From: Planctomycetota bacterium
GTDB taxonomy: Bacteria; Planctomycetota; UBA8742; JACQVU01; JANLHZ01
Assembly: GCA_024653775.1 (NCBI GenBank)
Contig: JANLHZ010000061.1
Location: 1-36,372, forward strand
DNA: 36,372 nucleotides
Direction: 5' to 3'
This document shows positions 21,611 to 30,562 of the stretch, one piece after another. The position numbers and the translations under genes are program-made. Below the pieces are notes generated by a model. It saw only the letters and a program-made list of their open reading frames with translations, was not told the DNA's origin and ran no database searches. Position 1 is the stretch's first letter. Each line of letters opens with the position of its first letter.

Positions 21611-24600
21611 TTAACGTCTCAGCCCCGAAAGCGAGCCGAGCTGCGCGGAAAGGCGCTGCATCTGGTTCTGGCTTTCGCCGAGGTAGACTTCGAGCTGGGT
21701 GAATTCGCGCTGAAGTCTTTCCTCCACCGCAGCGATTCGCTCCTCCAGACGTTCGATCTGCCTCTCGTAGTCTTCGATCTCGTTGTCGATTCCGTCCGTC
21801 CGAGACGCTATCGTTCCGTCGATCGGGTCGGTGATGAAGTTCAGTCGGTCGGAAAGTCTTCCACCGATGCCGTGGCTGCGGTTGAAGATGTCGATCGATG
21901 AACTTTCGAGCGTGTCGTCGGCTGCGGTGGCTTCGGTTTTGGTTTTCGTGAAGCCGAGGGAGCTTAGAACCGTGCTCGATCCGATGGACGCGAGTTTCAG
22001 TTCTCCCGCGCCGCCAGTTCCGTCGATCAGTTCGAGTTTTTTGCCAGAGGTCGAAATCTGCACGGTGAAATTACCGGCGCCGAGCGCTGTATCCGCCGCC
22101 GATTGAATCTTCTGCAGAATCTGGCTCATGTAGGTCGTATTCGAAATGTCGATATCGAAGATGGTGCCGTCTTTCGCTGTGATCCGCATGTCGTTTCCGG
22201 CGATGTCTCCGAGTCCCTGGCCTCCGAGCAGGTCGGCGACGCGCGTCGAATTCGAAAGCGAAGGCGCCTGGATGAAAATATCGCGCACGGACTCGAAGTT
22301 CGCCGCGAGTTTCTGCAGGAACGTCGACTTGCTGAGTTCGAGGCCGCCTTCGCGATTGAGGCGGAACCCGATGTTCGTAAGGCTGTTCGACCCGACGGGG
22401 AGGTCGTCGACCGCGTTGATAACGAGGAGTTGCAAGTCCGACATTATCCTCCGCGCGGTGGCGTCTCCAAGCAGGACGCCGCGTTCCTTCGTTTCGGTGT
22501 TGTAGTCCGTCAGTTCCTGGATTCTCTCGACGATGGAATTGAAGTCCTCGACGAACGTTTCGACCTCGTCGACGATTCCCGTGGTGTCTCTCGAAACCGA
22601 AACCGTGACCTGCTTGTCCGGATCGGCGCTCTGGACCGTGAGGTTGACGTCCGGAATCAGGTCGAGGAAGGAGTTCGTATTGCTGCGGACGAGCACCGGA
22701 CTCGATCCCCCGCCGGTGGAGCCGTAGAGCATCGCGGCGTCGCGGGCGCGGGTGGTTTCGCTCATCGAAAGAGACGTGCTTCCCGTGGTGTAGACGCTGA
22801 AGAAACCTTCCGTGCCGGAGTTGTCGGAGAGCAGGTTAAGCCTGTAAGGCGTTCCCGCGGAGCCGTCGTTAATCACGGTTGCGGTGATCGGAAAGTCCAG
22901 GTCCGCGATGGAATTCTGCACGTCAACGATGTCGTCGGTTGACGTGATCGTGACGGTCTTTTCGAAGGAGCCGTCGATGGTAGTCGCGGCGTCCCCGGTT
23001 TCGCGCAGAATTCCGAGCTGGGTCGCGGACTTGCCGCCGCTAAGCTCGGAGATGGACAGCTCGCCTCCGCCTCCCGCGGTATCGACAAGAAGAATGCCGT
23101 CGCCGGTGTCGTTGATTCGACCCGAAACCTTGCTCGCGGTCGCGGCGGCGATTTTCGCGAACACATCCTCGATGGTCTCCACGGGGTTCGAACTGTCGAC
23201 GAGATCGACATCGTAAGTGACTCCCGCGGTGCTTGTAATCTGGAATTTGCCGAGAGTGATTCCATTTCCGCCGTTGAGCGTTTCGAGCCTCGACTCGCGG
23301 AAGATATATTGCCGCTGGACGTTCTGATTCGTGATGGTGTAGTCGTTGACCGCGTTTCCAGCGACGTTCAGCCCGAGCCTTGTCGCCGCGCCGTCGCCGT
23401 TTACCGTTACGCCGTCGGTGACGGAGAGCGTGCCTCCGGAATCGACTGTGTCTTCGATCTTCAGTCCGAGATTGCTTTCCGAAACCGACGCCTGGACGCT
23501 ACTTCCGCTAAACAACGCGGCCCTTTCGATCGCGAGCATCAGTCTTCCGGAATCTGCGATTGCGGAGGTGTCGATCTCGAAGGACGTGCCAGCGGTGTCG
23601 GTGATTCTCATCGAGCCGTCGACTCCCGTGGTCGTCTGTGCGTTTTCGGTTCCGCCGTTAAGCTGGCTGAGTTTCGCGCTGTCGAGGGTGGAAACGAGGG
23701 TCTTGCCCTGCATATCCGTTGTGAAGTCGCTGACGCCGGCGATTTCAGCCGCGGTGAGTTCCCTTCCGTAAATTCGAAGGTCCGCGAGGGTGAGGTCGTT
23801 CACATCCTGCCTTCCCGCGATGGCGGTGCCGTCGTCCGATCCGATGTGGATTTCAGTGGCAGCGTTGGCGTTGAAAACGCCGTCGAAACCGGTTCCAGTG
23901 TCCGCGCCCGCGTTATAGGCATCGGTTGCGTTATTGATCGTGAACCTCACCTGCGGGTTCGCGGGCGCCGTAAGGTCGAATTCCACCGCGAAGGTGTTTC
24001 CAGTGCCCGCGCCGTAGGTCAGGTTCGCGCTGGATGTGATGGTTGTATAGTTGGTCCCTGTGCCGTCCTCGTCGAGTGTGGCGACGAGCTGGTTGGCGTC
24101 GTTGTACGCGATCTGAATCTGTTCGCCTCCGGTTCCCGTGACGCTGAAGAGAACGTGATTTTCGCCCGCGCCCGGAGCGGTGGCGTTGAACGTGCCCGAA
24201 ATCGTGAATTTGTCCGTTGTGGAGACGGTCGGATCGAAGACGTTTCCGAAACTTCCCGCCGCGACGGCTCCCGCGGAATTGACCACCCGGTTCTCGATAT
24301 TGACGTAGGAGGTGGAGCCGTCGGTGATGTTGATGCCGTTACGGTTCAGGCTCCCGATCTGGACGCTCCCCGCCTGGAACGTCGCGGCGGTGAGCGCGTC
24401 GACGTTCGCGGAATGGGCGTAGGTGGAGCGATCTTCTAGATAGAGGTTCGTGGTGTTGCCGCCGCGGTCGGTGAAATCGAGCGCGACGTATTCGTCGCCT
24501 ATGAGTTCGCGGGTGAGCATATCGGCACCGAACGATCCGGCGGTGCGGATTCCGAGGTCGTTCGCGGTAGTGCCGCCGTTTTCGATGACGGTGATTCCGT

Positions 24601-25603
24601 TGTTCGCGTTCGCCGCGGCGTAGCGGATCGAAATCGCGGAGCCGTCGTCGGAAATGCTCGCGACGAAATCTTTCGTGCCGCCTTCGCTGTTCGTCGTGTT
24701 GATCGCGTCGATGACGTCGCCAATGGTGCGTGGGTCGGAGCCGAAGCTGATGGTCGTTTTCGTCACGCCCGCGTCCCAGTTGTTTATGATGAAGCCGCGA
24801 ATGGTGGACGTGGTGCCCGAGTCTACTCCCTGGCCGTTACCGAGCCTCGAAAGCGCGGTGTCCTCGGTGATCTTGACGATCTTGTTTCCAGTCAGAGTGC
24901 CGGGCGCTCCGATGGTGGCGGTCGCTCCGGTGAATCCGAGATCCGCCGCGGTGCTGCCACCGTCGACCTCGCTGACGGAAAGGCTGGTCGTGGTCGCGAG
25001 AGTCAGCGATCTTCCGTCGGTGCTGTAGCCCGCGGTGACGTCGAGTCCGGTGTTGTTGATCGCGTCGACGATGTCCTCCGCCGTCAGGGCGAAGCGCAGA
25101 TCGACGACCGCGCTAGCGTTGTTTCCGTCCGTGATTCGTATGCGTCCGTGGTCGATTCCCTGGAAACCGTTGAAGTCGTCTACGGACGTGCTCTTGTTGA
25201 TGCGGGAGTCGCCTAGTTCGATTATCATCGAGCCTGCGCCTACGGTGTCGGACTTTGACGCGAATCCGCTACTCGTGTGTTGTTCGATCGACGCGAGCGA
25301 TCCTACGCGGAAGTTGAATGAGCCGAGGGTGGACGCGGACGTCCCCGTCGCGGTGAGGATGGATTCGTTGCTGGAGGTCGTTTTCGTCTTGTCGAAAATG
25401 GAGCCGTTGCCGAGCCTCGTGGACGTGCCCTGGAGGGCGAGAAGCCTCGAAGACAGGTCGAGATACGCGCTGCGCTGCTCCTCGGCCTTCGAAATCTTCG
25501 TCTGCACCTGATCCACAGGCCTGCGCTCGATAGCGAGGAGCTGCTGGATGATGCTCTGCGTGTCGAGGTTGCTTACAAGTCCGTCGATGGCAAATCCGCC
25601 CAT
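21611..25603 (-). CDS. fliD: giant FliD flagellar cap (hook-associated protein 2) with LamG-like insertion
   Basis: 1330 residues, versus roughly 400-700 in most bacteria. The N-terminal FliD domain (about 5-115; GLVSNLDTQSIIQQLLAIE) and the C-terminal domain (about 955-1330), ending in a coiled coil with YERQIERLEERIAAVEERL, are standard. Between them are repeated flagellin-hook-IN-like modules (DVIDAINTTN, GGSTAADLGF, ATQLGI) and, at about 440-625, a jelly-roll segment with DKFTISGTFNATAPG, DANQLVATLDEDG and DLTLADLRIYGRELTAAEIAGV. That is the pattern of a LamG/concanavalin A-like lectin domain. FliD caps the growing filament and is surface-exposed, so the insertion may bind a glycan or surface. 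The Shine-Dalgarno GGAAAA lies about 6 bases upstream of the ATG. No other flagellar genes are in the window. Confidence 0.92.
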   Translation of the reverse strand: MGGFAIDGLVSNLDTQSIIQQLLAIERRPVDQVQTKISKAEEQRSAYLDLSSRLLALQGTSTRLGNGSIFDKTKTTSSNESILTATGTSASTLGSFNFRVGSLASIEQHTSSGFASKSDTVGAGSMIIELGDSRINKSTSVDDFNGFQGIDHGRIRITDGNNASAVVDLRFALTAEDIVDAINNTGLDVTAGYSTDGRSLTLATTTSLSVSEVDGGSTAADLGFTGATATIGAPGTLTGNKIVKITEDTALSRLGNGQGVDSGTTSTIRGFIINNWDAGVTKTTISFGSDPRTIGDVIDAINTTNSEGGTKDFVASISDDGSAISIRYAAANANNGITVIENGGTTANDLGIRTAGSFGADMLTRELIGDEYVALDFTDRGGNTTNLYLEDRSTYAHSANVDALTAATFQAGSVQIGSLNRNGINITDGSTSYVNIENRVVNSAGAVAAGSFGNVFDPTVSTTDKFTISGTFNATAPGAGENHVLFSVTGTGGEQIQIAYNDANQLVATLDEDGTGTNYTTITSSANLTYGAGTGNTFAVEFDLTAPANPQVRFTINNATDAYNAGADTGTGFDGVFNANAATEIHIGSDDGTAIAGRQDVNDLTLADLRIYGRELTAAEIAGVSDFTTDMQGKTLVSTLDSAKLSQLNGGTENAQTTTGVDGSMRITDTAGTSFEIDTSAIADSGRLMLAIERAALFSGSSVQASVSESNLGLKIEDTVDSGGTLSVTDGVTVNGDGAATRLGLNVAGNAVNDYTITNQNVQRQYIFRESRLETLNGGNGITLGKFQITSTAGVTYDVDLVDSSNPVETIEDVFAKIAAATASKVSGRINDTGDGILLVDTAGGGGELSISELSGGKSATQLGILRETGDAATTIDGSFEKTVTITSTDDIVDVQNSIADLDFPITATVINDGSAGTPYRLNLLSDNSGTEGFFSVYTTGSTSLSMSETTRARDAAMLYGSTGGGSSPVLVRSNTNSFLDLIPDVNLTVQSADPDKQVTVSVSRDTTGIVDEVETFVEDFNSIVERIQELTDYNTETKERGVLLGDATARRIMSDLQLLVINAVDDLPVGSNSLTNIGFRLNREGGLELSKSTFLQKLAANFESVRDIFIQAPSLSNSTRVADLLGGQGLGDIAGNDMRITAKDGTIFDIDISNTTYMSQILQKIQSAADTALGAGNFTVQISTSGKKLELIDGTGGAGELKLASIGSSTVLSSLGFTKTKTEATAADDTLESSSIDIFNRSHGIGGRLSDRLNFITDPIDGTIASRTDGIDNEIEDYERQIERLEERIAAVEERLQREFTQLEVYLGESQNQMQRLSAQLGSLSGLRR

Positions 25604-25640
25604 GATTTTTCCTTCGGTTTCTGGATAAAATGATTTTTAT

Positions 25641-25669
25641 ATATCGGCGGTTTACAGCCGCTTACTTGA
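25641..25669 (-). promoter_or_regulatory. possible sigma-28-like promoter for fliD
   Basis: On the minus strand, GCCGATAT (complement of 25641-25648) resembles the flagellar sigma-28 -10 element GCCGATAA. TCAAGTAA (complement of 25662-25669) weakly resembles the -35 TAAAGTTT, but the spacer is 13 rather than 11 bases. It lies about 40 bases upstream of the fliD ATG. Suggestive only. Confidence 0.28.
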
Positions 25670-25871
25670 GCCGGTTCCGTTAACTTGGAGCTTTAAACAA
25701 GTTAAAGTTGCACGTGGAATCCCCGGCGAGCAGACAATAGCAGTTCATTGCAAGTAATTTATGAACGTTTTGCTTGTTTCAACTGCGACGATTCGCGTTT
25801 CTATAGGAATTCTGATCTCAGAATTGTCGCGGCTAGGCCGGGTGAAATTTGCCACCTGGTGTTAGAATAAA

Positions 25872-26483
25872 ATGTCTATGGAAGGAACGAAGACAGTGGA
25901 ACTGACAGAATTACAGAAAACTAAACTCCTCGATCTAGCGCGGGGCGAAATTCTTTATCACCTCGGACTTGCCCGCTCAAAGCCGAAATTCGAGCCGGAC
26001 GAGACCCTTGAAATATCCTGCGGCGCGTTCGTCACCGTCAAAACGCTAGACGACGAACTTCGCGGCTGCCTCGGAATCGTGACCGCACGGGAGCCGATAT
26101 ATAAAGTCGTCGCGGAGATGTCCGTCGCTTCGTGCATCCGGGACTCGAGATTTCCGCCCGTTCGTCCCGAGGAGGCGACGATTCTCGACGTGGAGATAAG
26201 CGTGATGACTCCGCCCGAGTCGGTGAAATCGATCGACGAAATCGTCGTCGGTCGCGATGGACTCGTTGTGCGGGACGGATTCCGCTCCGGGCTTCTGCTT
26301 CCGCAGGTGGCGTCGTCGCGGGACATGGACGCGGAAACCTTCCTCGGCCATACCTGCCTGAAAGCGGGGCTTCCGTGGGATGCGTGGCGGCGGGCGTTCG
26401 ATTTCCCCGGCTCTGGCACGGAAGTGCTGAAATTCAGCGCCATCGTCTTCGGCGGCCCGCTCGCGGACGATCAGCATCAATGA
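25872..26483 (+). CDS. AMMECR1-domain protein (AmmeMemoRadiSam protein A-like)
   Basis: A 203-residue protein matching the AMMECR1 family. SCGAFVTVKTLDDELRGCLGI contains the hallmark LRGCLGI near residue 64. DVEISVMTPPESV, then GLVVRDGFRSGLLLPQVASS and TFLGHTCLKAGLP follow in the usual order. The biochemical function is not firmly established. In many prokaryotes it is clustered with MEMO and radical SAM genes, which are absent from this window. Its 3' end overlaps the convergent ATPase gene by 7 bases. No Shine-Dalgarno is evident; an alternative ATG lies two codons downstream. Confidence 0.9.
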   Translation: MSMEGTKTVELTELQKTKLLDLARGEILYHLGLARSKPKFEPDETLEISCGAFVTVKTLDDELRGCLGIVTAREPIYKVVAEMSVASCIRDSRFPPVRPEEATILDVEISVMTPPESVKSIDEIVVGRDGLVVRDGFRSGLLLPQVASSRDMDAETFLGHTCLKAGLPWDAWRRAFDFPGSGTEVLKFSAIVFGGPLADDQHQ

Positions 26484-27640
26484 ACGGGATCGACAACCAG
26501 TCTTCCCGGAACTTCGCCCGGCGAGCAAACTTCGATTTTGTCCGAAATCCGCCAGCCAGCGCCGACGGGCGCTACTACAAGCAGTCTTTCGAGGTGGAGC
26601 GTTTCCAGCGCGATCGACATGGATTTGGTTTTGTCCGGCACTTCGCTGAATTTGAATTCCAGACCGTAGCGGCGGCCGTTCGAGAAGATAAGCAGATCGA
26701 GTTCCGCGCCGCCGTAAGTCGACCAGAAATACGCCTCCGGCGAATCAAGGAGCAGAAGGGTCTGTTCGAGCGCGAATCCCTCCCACGAAGCTCCGACCTG
26801 CGGATGGCCTGTAATCGCGTGTTCGTCCTGAAGGCCGAGAAGACTATGGAGTAGACCGGAGTCTCGAATATAAAACTTCGGAGACCTCACCTGTCGTTTG
26901 CCGATGTTCTCATGCCAGGGCTGAAGCTGTCGCACCATAAAAGTCTGCGTCAGGATGTCGAGGTATGAACGCGCAGTCTTGTCGCTGATTCCGAGCGATC
27001 CGGCGAACTTCGCAGCATTCCACGTCTGGCCGTGGTAGTGAGCGAGCATGGTCCAGAATCGCCTCATAGCAGGCGCGGCGATGTTGATTCCGAGCTGCGG
27101 AATGTCGTGTTCGAGGAATGTCCTGATGAATCCCTCGCGCCAGGCGAAACTATCCTGCTCGCTTCCGGAAAGGAACGACCGCGGGAATCCGCCGCGGGTC
27201 CAAAGCGTTCTCCAGCTTCGGCTTTCGATTTCTTCGACGTCGAATCCGGAAAGGTCGACGAATTCGACTCGTCCCGCGAGGGATTCCGAAACGTTCCGAA
27301 TAAGTTCCGGCGACGCGCTGCATAGAATCAGGAATCTGCAATTGTGATCGGGTCGATCGACAAGGACTCTCAGGGCCGCGAAAAGTTCAGGAATCATTTG
27401 AATTTCGTCGATCACGACAAGACCGCTTTCCGAACCGAGCGAAAATTCCGGATTCGCCAGCCGGCGCTGGTCCTCGACTCTTTCGGCGTCGAAAAAGCGG
27501 CATCTGCGGGTTTTTCCAATCTCGCGAGCGAGTGTTGTTTTCCCGCACTGTCTCGGTCCGAGCAGCGCCACAATCGGCGATCTGTCGAGCGCGCGTTCAG
27601 TCCGGGCAAGGTAACGTGTGCGATGGATGAGTTCAGTCAT
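26477..27640 (-). CDS. AAA ATPase with DUF4143 domain
   Basis: A 387-residue protein of the widespread AAA_14/DUF4143 family. Walker A is GPRQCGKT at 28-35 and Walker B is LVVIDEIQ at 74-81. The sensor region has LILCSASPELIRNVSESLAGR. A winged-helix-like segment (about 210-235; NAAKFAGSLGISDKTARSYL) and the C-terminal DUF4143 with a restriction-nuclease-like core (GAELDLLIFSNGRRYGLEFKFSE, quoted in part) follow. The E-x-K of GLEFKFS suggests a PD-(D/E)XK-type fold, perhaps degenerate. Function is unproven for the family. A perfect 15-bp hairpin ends 4 bases before the start codon and covers part of the Shine-Dalgarno AAGGAAG. Confidence 0.9.
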   Translation of the reverse strand: MTELIHRTRYLARTERALDRSPIVALLGPRQCGKTTLAREIGKTRRCRFFDAERVEDQRRLANPEFSLGSESGLVVIDEIQMIPELFAALRVLVDRPDHNCRFLILCSASPELIRNVSESLAGRVEFVDLSGFDVEEIESRSWRTLWTRGGFPRSFLSGSEQDSFAWREGFIRTFLEHDIPQLGINIAAPAMRRFWTMLAHYHGQTWNAAKFAGSLGISDKTARSYLDILTQTFMVRQLQPWHENIGKRQVRSPKFYIRDSGLLHSLLGLQDEHAITGHPQVGASWEGFALEQTLLLLDSPEAYFWSTYGGAELDLLIFSNGRRYGLEFKFSEVPDKTKSMSIALETLHLERLLVVAPVGAGWRISDKIEVCSPGEVPGRLVVDPVH

Positions 27641-27644
27641 ACTT

Positions 27645-27681
27645 CCTTGAATATTCGGAATTTAACTCCGAATATTCAAGG
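27645..27681 (-). promoter_or_regulatory. perfect 15-bp inverted repeat over the ATPase ribosome-binding site
   Basis: CCTTGAATATTCGGA (27645-27659), a 7-base loop and TCCGAATATTCAAGG (27667-27681) form a flawless inverted repeat. In the ATPase mRNA the 3' arm ends ...CAAGG directly before AAGT-ATG, so the GG of the Shine-Dalgarno AAGGAAG is paired. It could be an RBS-sequestering hairpin or, as DNA, a palindromic operator for a dimeric repressor. Confidence 0.75.
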
Positions 27682-27729
27682 ACAATCTTTAATTGAGCCT
27701 TCAATTGAGCGGACGCTTGGCGACTAATT

Positions 27730-30402
27730 TTAATTTTTTGACGGTAATTTACTCACACTGTAAACTTTCAGGCCGTCGGACTTACCTTTGAACTTGAGTC
27801 CTTCGATAAGCTCCGCGTCGATGTGATCTTTTACGAATTCGTAGCTCGCCTCGCTCATAAGAATCTGCCCTGGCTTCGCGGCTCCGCAAAGTCTCGCGCC
27901 GAAGTTTACGCTGTCTCCGATGACGGTGAAGTCCATCCTGCCCTCTGCGCCCATGTTTCCGCTGACGACGTCGCCGTAATTGATTCCGATGCCGACGTGG
28001 ATGTCCGAGCCTTTTTCGCGGTTGATTTCCTCGGTTCTTTCGACGATCTCGATTGCGCAGTCCACGGCGCGTTCGACCTCGTTTTCGCCGTTGAAGAGCG
28101 CCATCACTTCGTCGCCGACGAATTTGTCGATGTCGCCTCCGTACTTGGCGATGATCTGCGCCTGGACGTTCAGAAAGAGGTTCAGCATCGAAATCACTTC
28201 CTCCGGAGAACGCTTTTCCGAGAACGCCGTAAAGCCTCGGATGTCGCTGAACCAGACGGTTCGCTTGACGCGCTGGCCGCCAAGGTCGTGTTTCTCGCTC
28301 GATCGTCCCCTGGAAATCGCTTCGAGGGTCGCGCCAGAAACGTACCTTTGAAGATGGGCGCGCTCCTGAAGTCCCGATAGCATTTTCTCGAATGCGGTTT
28401 TCAGGTCCATCAGTTCCTCGTAATTCGCGTTCATTTCCATCCTGACGTGGAAGTACTCGCCGTCCTTGACCACCTCGAATGCCTGCACGAGCGCGTCGAG
28501 CGGTTTCGAGATCGACTTTCCGAGGTTGAACGCGACGAAGATCGCGATTCCGAGTCCTAGCATCGCGATCATAAACGTGATGATCGCGCTGCGCTGAATG
28601 TCGCCGAGAACCTTTTCCTTCAGAACGCTCACGATGACGTACCATTTGAGGTTCCCGACGTTCGCGGCCTTCGACGCGCTGAAGTAATCCGAGCCATCGT
28701 GGGAGTATTCGAACCCCTCTGTGTCGTCGCCCTCGCGAAGCGCGGTAACGATCTTTTCGGTGTCAACTGCTCCGATCGAAGCGTTTTCGAGGTCGCCGAT
28801 CGTGATCCGGGACAGTTCGCCAGAGTCCGAGATCGATACGAGTTTCGAAAGATCGTCCATCGGATAGCCGACGATTTTGAGCGAGTCGTCAAGAATGAAC
28901 GCAGTCGGGCCTTTGTCCGCGATCTCCGTCTTAAGGAACGAGCTGAGCGCCTTGACGCCGACGTCCGCGCCGACGACCATCTCGCGGCTCTTGTCCTGCC
29001 AGACCTGCGGAACCCGAAGCGAAACCGTGATCCCAGGCAATCTGCTCGTCTTGAACACGTACACGTTCTGCCAGACTTTCGTTCCGTAGTCGCTCTTCAC
29101 CGCGTCTCTGTACCAGCCCCGCGTCCGGCAGTCGTACGCTCCGATCGGACCCGCCGCGGGGCTCCAGGTAAGATCGTTCTCGTTGAACGTCTCGTAGTAG
29201 ACGATCTGCACGGCTTCCTCTTCGTAGGCGCGTTCGTCCGCCTCGAGAACGTCGAATTCCAGATCGACGCTGACGACGAAATAGTTCTGCGATCCTTCTT
29301 CGTAGTCGCGCCTCAGGCTTCCTGTGACGCCGAGCGAGCCGGACTGCGCGAAGGGATAGACGTCGGTCCAGATGTAGCTGTTTCCGGTCTCGAGGATTTT
29401 TCTCCACCAGGTGCGCTCCCGCGGATCGAACTGCGGAATCTGCGCTGCCTTCTCTTTCAGATTCTCCGGAAGCTGCACCTGCGCGCCTCCAGGATGCTCG
29501 TTCAGCACCGGAAGCAGAAGGTCGCCGCTTTCGCCTCTTGCGTCCCGGAATCTCACTGTCCCGAGAAACTCTGAGTAAGTCGCGAAGTCGGTCCCCGCGC
29601 CTAGCCTCTGCGCGGTGGGCGCGCTCTGCCACTTCGACTTCATTTCGCTCTCAGCCGTCTTCCAGATCATAAGGAACTGACCGTCCGGAAACGCGACGTG
29701 GAACTGCCGGATACTCGGCTGGAATTCCGCGCTCGAACGGATTCTGCTCTCTATCTCTTCCCACGCGTCGATCTTGTTTTCCTTGCCTGCGAGCGCGTTC
29801 GCCACGATTGCCGCCATCGTCTCGAGGGTCTTACGGTACGTTTCCCGGTCCATTTCGTTTACGAGAAGCACGTCGCTTATGGACATTCCCTCCAGCTTTT
29901 CGCGGGTTGACGTGATCACGCGTTTGCTGCGGAAGCCGTTTTCGAAACGCTCGACCATCAGGAAGTTGCCGTCGCTCTGGCCTATGTACAGGTTCTGAAG
30001 CTGCGAGGACTCCCGGAGGTACGAAACGAAAACCTGCCGAAGTTCGCTCTGGTCCTCGAGCGGCACGACGTTCAGGGTGACGAGATCGCTTATCGTACTC
30101 GCGGCGTTAACCGCAGGCGCGAGGAAATTGTTGACCTGGGACTGGGTGTGGTCGATGATCCCGTTCATTCTGTCCTTGACGACGGATTCGATCGACGACG
30201 AAGAGAACTGCCAGAAAGTGAAACCGACCACAAGAACCGGAATCAGGATCAGCACGCCGAAATACCACGTCAGCGCGGTTCGCAGCGACTTCGGGCTGAG
30301 GTTCCTCGCGACTTCGCCACGGAACTTCTGCGCCATCTCCTTCGCTTCTCCGATGGACGATCCGATGAGCGACGGCTCGTTCTTGTTCTGTTCGTTTGAC
30401 AT
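27730..30402 (-). CDS. membrane-bound class III adenylate cyclase with Cache sensor and HAMP
   Basis: 890 residues. Transmembrane helix 1 is about 45-68. An extracytoplasmic double-Cache-like sensor spans about 70-600 (KIWQNVYVF-type strands, WRKILETGNSYIWTDVYPF). Helix 2 is about 610-635, followed by a HAMP-like linker (KSISKPLDALVQAFEVV). The C-terminal class III cyclase domain is about 710-880. Metal ligands D720 (WFSDIRGF) and D764 (KFVGDEVM) are present. Substrate residues K760 and D824 (MDFTVIGD) indicate ATP rather than GTP, and the transition-state Asn/Arg pair is in VNFGARL. It should make cAMP in response to a periplasmic ligand. It is divergent from the zinc-ribbon kinase gene across 160 bases, suggesting shared control. 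Confidence 0.93.
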   Translation of the reverse strand: MSNEQNKNEPSLIGSSIGEAKEMAQKFRGEVARNLSPKSLRTALTWYFGVLILIPVLVVGFTFWQFSSSSIESVVKDRMNGIIDHTQSQVNNFLAPAVNAASTISDLVTLNVVPLEDQSELRQVFVSYLRESSQLQNLYIGQSDGNFLMVERFENGFRSKRVITSTREKLEGMSISDVLLVNEMDRETYRKTLETMAAIVANALAGKENKIDAWEEIESRIRSSAEFQPSIRQFHVAFPDGQFLMIWKTAESEMKSKWQSAPTAQRLGAGTDFATYSEFLGTVRFRDARGESGDLLLPVLNEHPGGAQVQLPENLKEKAAQIPQFDPRERTWWRKILETGNSYIWTDVYPFAQSGSLGVTGSLRRDYEEGSQNYFVVSVDLEFDVLEADERAYEEEAVQIVYYETFNENDLTWSPAAGPIGAYDCRTRGWYRDAVKSDYGTKVWQNVYVFKTSRLPGITVSLRVPQVWQDKSREMVVGADVGVKALSSFLKTEIADKGPTAFILDDSLKIVGYPMDDLSKLVSISDSGELSRITIGDLENASIGAVDTEKIVTALREGDDTEGFEYSHDGSDYFSASKAANVGNLKWYVIVSVLKEKVLGDIQRSAIITFMIAMLGLGIAIFVAFNLGKSISKPLDALVQAFEVVKDGEYFHVRMEMNANYEELMDLKTAFEKMLSGLQERAHLQRYVSGATLEAISRGRSSEKHDLGGQRVKRTVWFSDIRGFTAFSEKRSPEEVISMLNLFLNVQAQIIAKYGGDIDKFVGDEVMALFNGENEVERAVDCAIEIVERTEEINREKGSDIHVGIGINYGDVVSGNMGAEGRMDFTVIGDSVNFGARLCGAAKPGQILMSEASYEFVKDHIDAELIEGLKFKGKSDGLKVYSVSKLPSKN

Positions 30403-30562
30403 TTGAATCCTCGGTCTATAAATCGAAGCGCGGAACTGATCGCCTGAATTCTGCCAGAGGTGGAAATCGAATTGAGGCGAAGATTAATTATGGGTTAAGA
30501 TGGCAAATACAGTTATAGTATATTGATCTGCGAAATCAATTGTTGCATCGAGGAGTTCAGCG

